DNA of 64,000 nt from Heliopora coerulea (lineage: Eukaryota; Cnidaria; Anthozoa; Scleralcyonacea; Helioporidae), in NCBI GenBank assembly GCA_030142905.1, contig JASJOG010000052.1:1197001-1261000 (forward strand), written 5' to 3'. The position numbers and the translations under genes were made by a program. Positions 61,401 to 64,000 of the stretch are shown piece after piece (positions within the stretch are counted from its first letter, which is position 1; every line of letters starts with the position of its first letter). The notes beneath the pieces are model-generated. The model worked only from the letters and a program-made list of their open reading frames with translations, had not been told where the DNA came from and ran no database searches.

Positions 61401-63812
61401 TTGTCAATCAAACAAAAATTTCGTAAAAAAGTCTTGACGATTATCTACTACCTCTTCACATTCCTCAGGCAGGTTATCCATGAGATATCTCGAAAGATGT
61501 TCCCAGAACTTCTCTCTAGTAAAGTGAAACAGGGTGAGCTTGGCATATAGCAATACGATGGTTACAGCGGTTTTCTTTGAAGTTAGAGGGGTTTTTAATC
61601 TCTAACGTCCATCATCAGCGCCCGAAACTTCTAATTCTTCCTCAGCATGTTAACGAGATAAAATTAGAACTAATACGATCCCGTTTTGACTAGTCATAAT
61701 GCTGTTTCGTTAAATAGCATCAGGGATTAGAAAAGATTAGATTATGTCCACAAAAATTTTGACCACCTCTTCGAAATCATCCTGAGAACGGTCATGAGTT
61801 TCGAACAATCTCATTCATTAACGAGATCTGTGCCAGCAATATCATCAACTCAACTTAAAAATGATTAACCTGATTAATGATAAACCAATAATCGATAAAA
61901 CTTTATCCTGGTCACGTGCTCTAGTTTTTGGGGGTAATTTCCCAGGGTCCCCGGCACAACACGAGTTCCTGAAATCCAGGGAAAATTCCTGGGAGCTGGC
62001 TACATTGGTAAGAGCATAAATATTTCATTTATAGCTTCATTTCGTGTTTCCTCCATTTGATGAGTGTAAGAGACTCTAGAGATGTTCGATGTCCAATGTT
62101 CGTTGCTCTACAATCTTATCTTTATGTCATCGGGAACTATAGTATATAAAACTAATATCATAGCATGTCGGGAAATTCCGCTACGGGGGGTTAGTTTTAC
62201 AGCTAGTGCACCTCATTTCGTAGTATTACTCATGAAGAGAATAAAAAGCATGCAAAAGTCTCCACCGACAACTATTACAGGATTTCTTTTGTTAGAACCT
62301 ACGATTTTTTAACTGTCATCATGGCCGTATCTCGTCGATTCTTCCACAGCGCGTAAATGAACTTCAACGAAGCAGTCACAACTGGTACGAGGACATGGCC
62401 GTGGGTCTGAAATAAAAATGAACATTATCTGAAGTGGCCTGTCAGGGATCAAACTGATAAGTGTTGTCAGTGTAGGTTTAAGTTTGGATGTTCATGCAGT
62501 TTGCAAAAATTTATGGAAAAACATAATTTTTAGATAACCAACTCGTACTGCTTGGTTCATCAAAGTGAAAACCTGAGAGTTATTCGATCAAGAGAAGACT
62601 TAGAACAAAGCAACATTTTTGTACTCAAGGTGTAAACTTAATCGGAAATTTTAGCAATTAGTTCGGACAATTTCCGATGACAGACTGTTACATCTTAAAC
62701 TCACTAACAATTCATGAGCAAAACACAAAGGAAATCAGTACCGAGGCGTAGTTTGGATATCTGATCTTAATTAGCATAGAATTTCGACAATTTTAAACCC
62801 AATTTTCTCTTTAAATACGGATTCGTTTGAGATGTAATATCATACACTCGAAAGTCGTGTTTCATTAGATATTCAAACACCTCGAAATTGATTAAAAAAC
62901 TCGGCTATCACCTCGTTTTTCAGTACACTTCTCGGTGTTTGGATATCTGATGAAATACTCCTTCTCATTTATGATATATTACTTCCAGCACTATGCTGTG
63001 GTGTAAGAGTGTCAAAGTAATAGATACAATATGAGCGGCCGATCTGGATCTGATTTACAAGGCGAGCCGTGGTAAATCCCATACAGATCAAATGCGGATA
63101 TTGTACCTTTCTTAAAATACGAATACATTTAAATGGCCACGTTTAACGGCTATTTTGAAGTTACAGTAAATTTTAACGTAGAAAATCGAAGGCAAAAGTT
63201 CCCCTAATTCTAATTAGAGTTCTGTATCCAATTTACAACATACTAATTAGGAGTCAAAATCTTTTGTGTTTTCTTGGTGAGTTATTAATGAGTTTTTTAA
63301 AAAGAAATTATTGATGAAGAATCAGACTCACCTCCTTCGTTATACAAGCTAGTACTGGCTTTAAACAACTGTATGAACCAATTTTGAACTCCTAGAAACA
63401 CGCAGACGTTATACAGGCGTCGCAGACGTAATAAAAGAGGATTTTTAAAAAAATAGATCGATCGTCACTGACTAATAACAATAATGTCACTTAAAGTGAA
63501 ATACTATATTTGTTGCCATACAATGGTACGTGGGAACCCTTAAACTCTTTTCCGCCCGCACATCACTTTTTAATCTTACTTTAGCTAACGCCAGAAGATT
63601 TTACTCGTCAATTGGAGACGTCGCCGACAGTAAAGGGCTAAGAAATCCTCCATTAACCAACCAAACCGTTACTTAAGCACCATTCGTATTACCTTTGAGT
63701 CGGAGGAAGAAGTTTGTGCAGGTCTGAAGTCGAGAAAAAGTTCCATAAGACCAGGTTGCGTCTCCACGGCAGCTGACAGGAACTCAAGGATAGACACTTT
63801 TAAGCGAGTGTC
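49292..63812 (-). CDS. NUP188: NUP188, C-terminal part (20 exons found; 5' part outside the window)
   Basis: Nup188 is a large alpha-solenoid scaffold of the inner ring of the nuclear pore complex, a paralogue of NUP205 that binds NUP93. Twenty minus-strand exons with GT-AG borders and matching phases give about 806 residues. Stretches that fit the C-terminal half of animal NUP188 in order include AAVETQPGL, ALWKNRRDTAM, DPSLKKIF, LLRKW, ESLDFVGVH, EAEYVTILL, APSFGTLL, MENSVILVLSQAL, and a last exon ending FLKTMIR. Vertebrate NUP188 is about 1,750 residues, so roughly the last 45 percent is here. A segment expected between the exons at 61,453 and 60,025 was not located and the exon at 61,453-61,515 appears to lack one base. 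The introns are crowded with repeats. The first exons must lie beyond 64,000. Confidence 0.93.
49672..49679 (+). repeat. Left 8-bp target-site duplication
   Basis: TCTGTAAG, identical to 50,039-50,046. Confidence 0.85.
49680..50038. mobile_element. Non-autonomous hAT-type transposon (MITE), 359 bp
   Basis: The left end CAGGGGTGGCGCCAGG and the reverse complement of the right end, CAGCGGTGGCGCCAGG, match at 15 of 16 bases. The element is flanked on both sides by TCTGTAAG (49,672-49,679 and 50,039-50,046), an exact 8-bp target duplication. CAG-starting termini and 8-bp duplications are the hallmarks of hAT elements. There is no transposase. Inner GGGG/CCCC blocks (GTCGGGGAACCT, CCCCTGACGGG) also occur in the related copy at 45,413. 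Confidence 0.87.
50039..50046 (+). repeat. Right 8-bp target-site duplication
   Basis: TCTGTAAG, identical to 49,672-49,679. Confidence 0.85.
50119..50248 (-). CDS. NUP188: NUP188 exon s
   Basis: Acceptor TTCTGTTAG, one base completing Lys, then SSVNFAMENSVILVLSQALL, YLKDSRVKPANKQLLKRKLG and SEL before GTACGT. Aligns with FTMENCFYLLISQAMRYLRD and the following basic helix of vertebrate NUP188. Confidence 0.95.
50512..50585 (-). CDS. NUP188: NUP188 exon r
   Basis: Acceptor CTGTTTAAG, 24 codons ADPRSLSSPDKSPWKF and TGLSSVLP, then AA before GTAAGT. The polar sequence is not conserved, but both phases fit exons q and s exactly and it fills the linker seen in vertebrate NUP188. Confidence 0.78.
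50586..51356. other. NUP188: NUP188 intron with a pyrimidine-rich stretch
   Basis: About 51,100-51,330 is C/T-rich on the plus strand (CTCTTCCTCTTGCCC, CCTCACTTCCTCCCTGAC). Nothing else is recognised; the open frames crossing it are composition artefacts. Confidence 0.65.
51357..51567 (-). CDS. NUP188: NUP188 exon q
   Basis: Acceptor CTTTTTCAG, one base completing Arg, then 70 codons to GTATGG. Includes LGFLKNFSPSICEIILDD, EYTPLFGLGFSAPALDNES and APSFGTLLSCLNVCL. This is the best-conserved block here (FTPDVCQILLD, EVAPSFGTLLA in vertebrates). Confidence 0.96.
51864..52024 (-). CDS. NUP188: NUP188 exon p (linker)
   Basis: Acceptor GTGTCTTCACAG, 53 codons then AG before GTAAAA. Polar and serine-rich: KPTDHETSKTADSLSAGRRL, SRSLSSTSELLRPY, ending EVVETQER. 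It occupies the place of the disordered linker before the last helical block in vertebrate NUP188, where sequence is poorly conserved. Confidence 0.87.
52249..52880 (+). repeat. (GGAA)n microsatellite, about 630 bp
   Basis: Nearly pure GGAA/GAAG with interspersed GGGA and AAAG variants, including a GGGA block at 52,383-52,415. It yields long Pro-Ser-Leu-rich and Arg-Glu-Gly-rich open frames that are artefacts. It abuts the LINE fragment. Confidence 0.96.
52884..53830 (-). pseudogene. Broken LINE-type (R2-like) reverse transcriptase fragment
   Basis: On the minus strand the pieces, in order, read a pre-RT region (KRKLKQTISRKWNNIY, AEVFWRPIWEMEG), WSAPGPDGICNYW, then RTLLIPK, NQRPITRLNTTYKLM, and ACAWIDVRKAYDSVNYSVL, the motif A block with its catalytic aspartate. 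PGPDG and RPI..L..YK are typical of non-LTR retrotransposon RTs, and the order fits R2-like elements. It is dead: a frameshift in a run of nine As near 53,350, an in-frame TAA near 53,070, and truncation just after motif A where the GGAA array begins. The YADD-containing part and any endonuclease are missing. Confidence 0.85.
53849..53866 (+). repeat. Short GGAA stretch on the other flank of the LINE fragment
   Basis: GGAAGGAAGGAAGGAAG lies just beyond the 5' end of the LINE piece, so the fragment is bracketed by GGAA repeats. Confidence 0.7.
54182..54394 (-). CDS. NUP188: NUP188 exon o
   Basis: Acceptor TTTTCTACCGCAG, 71 codons, donor GTACAT, phase 0 to 0. Reads AMDVIRFNQSPSCLREAEYV, then KKWQLALPDVLQ and LETCISLLIRPRLLAYLIE. 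Matches the CLEEADH...EWHFHLPQLM...ACTSLL segment. The open frame extends further on both sides, but the splice sites match its neighbours. Confidence 0.92.
54701..54862 (-). CDS. NUP188: NUP188 exon n
   Basis: Fifty-four codons between TGGGTCTAG-type acceptor (CCTAG) and GTGAGT. Contains STWEDMWVLGLTVTATLLG and KESLDFVGVHREKIIQ, the latter almost identical to PEALDFVGVHQERTLQ of vertebrate NUP188. Confidence 0.93.
54949..55044 (-). CDS. NUP188: NUP188 exon m
   Basis: Thirty-two codons between CCTCATAG and GTATTT: AAQALGLNFIVQPLCLGMVS and a lysine-rich tail ending NPK. Aligns with the GAGITQSICLPLLSV segment. Confidence 0.87.
55045..55848. other. NUP188: NUP188 intron with a CTCCT microsatellite
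   Basis: A pentanucleotide array occupies about 55,270-55,620. The remaining sequence contains no recognised feature. Confidence 0.75.
55270..55620 (+). repeat. (CTCCT)n / (CTCTT)n microsatellite with an inner heptamer
   Basis: Long pure runs of CTCCT (about 55,330-55,395) and CTTCT (55,395-55,430) grade into CTCCTTT and CTCCTCT heptamers. A GTGCTCT heptamer repeats about six times at 55,503-55,545. Open frames over it are artefacts. Confidence 0.95.
55849..55917 (-). CDS. NUP188: NUP188 exon l
   Basis: Twenty-three codons between CTGGTATTAG and GTATGG: KKENIDVVDAGLHFIL then SLCKYTE. Fits MKQNLHFTEATLHLLLTLA of vertebrate NUP188. The overlapping open frame in another phase is not the coding frame. 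Confidence 0.87.
56107..56238 (-). CDS. NUP188: NUP188 exon k
   Basis: Forty-four codons between CTTCCTAG and GTAACG: LLAVTLCLLNETITSVSQPL and KWIQIFNERALFTNLIQ, phase 0 to 0. Aligns with LAKELC...WLQVTRRLPILPTLL. The acidic, serine-rich loop that precedes this in vertebrates is absent or on an unrecognised exon. Confidence 0.85.
56239..57085. other. NUP188: NUP188 intron dominated by an AGTAA microsatellite
   Basis: The array fills about 56,276-56,945; the rest carries no recognised feature. Confidence 0.8.
56276..56945 (+). repeat. (AGTAA)n microsatellite, about 670 bp
   Basis: Pentamer AGTAA with variant blocks AGTGA (56,345-56,400 and 56,755-56,800) and scattered hexamers AAAGTA. Three overlapping Phe-Thr-Leu-rich open frames on the minus strand are artefacts. 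Confidence 0.96.
57086..57192 (-). CDS. NUP188: NUP188 exon j
   Basis: Acceptor ATCTTTTTAG; two bases complete Glu, then EIDQGAISSLLPLLCEPLQ and a stretch ending SLRQNK before GTAAAG. The LLCEPLQ motif aligns with NVCETLQ in vertebrate NUP188. Phase 0 at the end. Confidence 0.8.
57671..57720 (-). repeat. Hairpin with CTGAAGA...GAAAC motif, possibly from a retroelement end
   Basis: On the minus strand CTGAAGATGATCGCTAGTGA is followed by GTCCGTAGAAACGTCTG and TCACTAGC. GCTAGTGA and TCACTAGC pair perfectly around a 17-base loop. CTGAAGA and GAAAC are the two conserved core strings of hammerhead ribozymes, but the stem expected between them is poor here, so identity is uncertain. Confidence 0.35.
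57770..57952 (+). repeat. Minisatellite, 22-bp unit
   Basis: CAGAAGCACCAACAGTCA plus NCAA repeats at 57,865, 57,887, 57,909 and 57,931. More degenerate ACTAGCAT / CACCAA copies extend left to about 57,770. Confidence 0.85.
57993..58147 (-). CDS. NUP188: NUP188 exon i
   Basis: Acceptor ACATTATTAG, one base completing Lys, then AVQSPAELIELVANVLQ and LFSSLSLLIQHMRTEYIV, ending in phase 1 at GTAAGT. It follows exon h in phase and matches the helical repeat preceding the disordered acidic loop of vertebrate NUP188. Confidence 0.88.
58304..58389 (-). CDS. NUP188: NUP188 exon h
   Basis: Acceptor TTTTTTTCAG, 28 codons LTDEITGHVLRIALE and SSSLFLMLLRKWI, then AA before GTACGT. LLRKW aligns with LLRQW of vertebrate NUP188. 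Confidence 0.87.
58390..58998. other. NUP188: NUP188 intron, nothing clear
   Basis: Contains a minus-strand open frame (about 58,904-58,728) that is protein-like but does not fit the phase or the family alignment of the flanking exons. No repeat was recognised. Confidence 0.6.
58999..59076 (-). CDS. NUP188: NUP188 exon g
   Basis: Twenty-six codons, VSTSRLRDDDVKMAILEDSV then RTIKDQ, between ATTTTAG and GTTTGC, phase 0 to 0. Sequence similarity is weak; it is placed by position, phase and its fit to the VVRRQLFLDVLDGTKA segment. Confidence 0.72.
59077..59392. other. NUP188: NUP188 intron, nothing seen
   Basis: AT-rich, no recognised repeat or exon. Confidence 0.65.
59393..59509 (-). CDS. NUP188: NUP188 exon f
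   Basis: Thirty-nine codons, phase 0 to 0, reading VSKVTSLSFSSDD and LNFLRSWRSFLIVLADVE, between ACATCAG and GTTGGT. The SWR.FLI.LA segment aligns with SAWRMLLIIA of vertebrate NUP188. Confidence 0.82.
59510..59946. other. NUP188: NUP188 intron, nothing seen
   Basis: AT-rich; short open frames on both strands lack support. Confidence 0.65.
59947..60025 (-). CDS. NUP188: NUP188 exon e
   Basis: Acceptor GGCGTTTCAG, one base completing the previous codon, then GQVDPSLKKIFEKFERKDRY and RYWSTQ before GTATGT. Matches the DQSLKDTLKKFSIEKRFAYW segment. The exon that should precede it (phase 2 end) was not found between 60,026 and 61,452. Confidence 0.85.
60560..60930 (+). repeat. Pyrimidine-rich low-complexity stretch
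   Basis: C/T-rich plus strand (TTTCCTCTCCCTCTCACC, CTTTCTCTCTCCTTCCC). It opens three overlapping Ser/Leu/Pro-rich frames that are artefacts. Confidence 0.8.
61262..61345 (+). mobile_element. Possible tRNA-derived SINE head
   Basis: GTGGTTCAGCAG near 61,268 resembles a Pol III A box and GGGTTCGATCTCC near 61,319 closely resembles a B box (GGTTCGANTCC). The spacing of about 50 bases is at the long end for a tRNA-like promoter. No tail or flanking duplication was identified. Confidence 0.3.
61453..61515 (-). CDS. NUP188: NUP188 exon d, with a probable one-base loss
   Basis: Acceptor TTTACTAG, then A-GAG-AAG-TTC-TGG completes Ser and reads EKFW, matching the KFWENL segment of vertebrate NUP188. 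As written, the frame continues DIFRDISWITCLRNVKR and ends in phase 2. One extra base after TGGGA would give FWEHLSRYLMDNLPEECEE in phase 0 before the GTAGTA donor, which looks far more like this protein. Either the assembly lost a base or the true boundary differs. Confidence 0.65.
61516..62302. other. NUP188: NUP188 intron, nothing firm
   Basis: A GGGAAATTCCTGG-type stretch near 61,930-62,010 loosely recalls the inner part of the MITE family but has no termini or duplication. Confidence 0.55.
62303..62406 (-). CDS. NUP188: NUP188 exon c
   Basis: Acceptor TTTATTTCAG, then 34 codons including VTASLKFIYALWKNRRDTAM, and two bases (TC) before the donor GTAGGT. Matches the AFLHALW.DRRDSAM segment of vertebrate NUP188. 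Confidence 0.88.
62407..63331. other. NUP188: NUP188 intron, nothing seen
   Basis: AT-rich unique sequence without recognised repeats or exons. Confidence 0.6.
63332..63391 (-). CDS. NUP188: NUP188 exon b
   Basis: Twenty codons EFKIGSYSCLKPVLACITKE between GTTTCTAG and GTGAGT, phase 0 to 0. Aligns with the EF.LG..SCL..VL segment that directly follows exon a in vertebrate NUP188. Confidence 0.88.
63392..63692. other. NUP188: NUP188 intron, nothing seen
   Basis: Short AT-rich intron between exons a and b. Confidence 0.65.
63693..63812 (-). CDS. NUP188: NUP188 exon a (first exon seen in the window)
   Basis: Forty codons, phase 0 at both ends, between CTGATCCTAG and GTAATA. Reads DTRLKVSILEFLSAAVETQP followed by GLMELFLDF, a close match to the conserved LEF...VETQPGL.ELFL segment of animal NUP188. 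Confidence 0.92.
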
Positions 63813-64000
63813 CTAGGATCAGAGAAACGACAAAAAATTGAGTAAATTATGTACGGAAGCATCAATCAAATTTGCTGAAACAAACCATAATATCGATGTA
63901 ATTACGTGAAAACTTCGAAGCAAAGCACGATTTATACTTCTGAACAATTTTCAGTCCAAATTTTGCGAGGGACCATCATGTTCTCTTCCAGTGGTTTTTA
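63813..64000. other. NUP188: NUP188 intron entering the window
   Basis: Ends at CTGATCCTAG before exon a. No exon was recognised in the last 188 bases, so the upstream exon lies outside. Confidence 0.6.

Larger units (their letters stand above)
60026..61452. other. NUP188: NUP188 interval with an unlocated exon
   Basis: The phases of the flanking exons and vertebrate NUP188 predict about 25-40 more residues coded here. None was convincing. The interval contains a pyrimidine-rich stretch (about 60,560-60,930) and a tRNA-like SINE candidate (61,262-61,345). Confidence 0.6.

Noticed and set aside
61920..62010. Third MITE of the hAT-like family
   Set aside because: Only loose GGGAAATTCCTGG similarity; no matching termini or target duplication.

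Overview
This is eukaryotic, AT-rich DNA in two very different halves. Spliced genes with GT-AG introns, a LINE-type reverse transcriptase fragment, hAT-like MITEs and many microsatellites point to an animal. The style resembles a cnidarian or another marine invertebrate, but that is inference; the sequence does not name the species.

Bases 1 to about 43,656 are one uninterrupted satellite array. The monomer is about 168 bp, roughly nucleosome length, and all copies run head to tail (about 260 copies). Nearly every monomer carries the palindrome GGGTTAACCC, flanked by inverted arms GGTCGAAAAAT / ATTTTTCGACC. Monomers are organised into nested higher-order repeats (HORs): 15-mers of 2,521 bp (1-5,042), 22-mers of 3,698 bp (5,043-12,438), a 26-monomer relative (12,439-16,809), then a more mixed middle with local 10-mers (1,680 bp), 7-mers (about 1,175 bp) and long-range copies at 3,528 and 4,200 bp offsets. 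The last part (38.5-43.6 kb) is a distinct subfamily again built on 1,680 bp 10-mers. Some variant monomers match a CENP-B box exactly or with one mismatch. The array is a good candidate for centromeric or other constitutive heterochromatin. The roughly 71-codon open frames inside it are satellite by-products.

The array ends in decayed monomers at 43.66-43.9 kb, then 1 kb of unique DNA with foldbacks. Two genes follow, both on the minus strand. The first is a small four-exon gene (47,906 down to 44,957) for a 104-residue protein that I reconstructed from phase-consistent splice sites. It has a basic, presequence-like N-terminus and I do not recognise it. The second is the 3' part of NUP188, a scaffold nucleoporin of the inner ring of the nuclear pore. 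Twenty exons (63,812 down to 49,292) give about 806 C-terminal residues; the 5' part lies beyond 64,000. One stretch of about 25-40 residues between exons at 61,453 and 60,025 was not found, and the exon at 61,453-61,515 looks as if it lacks one base.

The introns hold large low-complexity arrays (GGAA, CTCCT and AGTAA repeats), a broken R2-like LINE fragment, two related hAT-type MITEs (one with an exact 8-bp target duplication), foldbacks, and 22-bp and about 24-bp minisatellites. The genes share a strand but nothing in the window suggests shared function.
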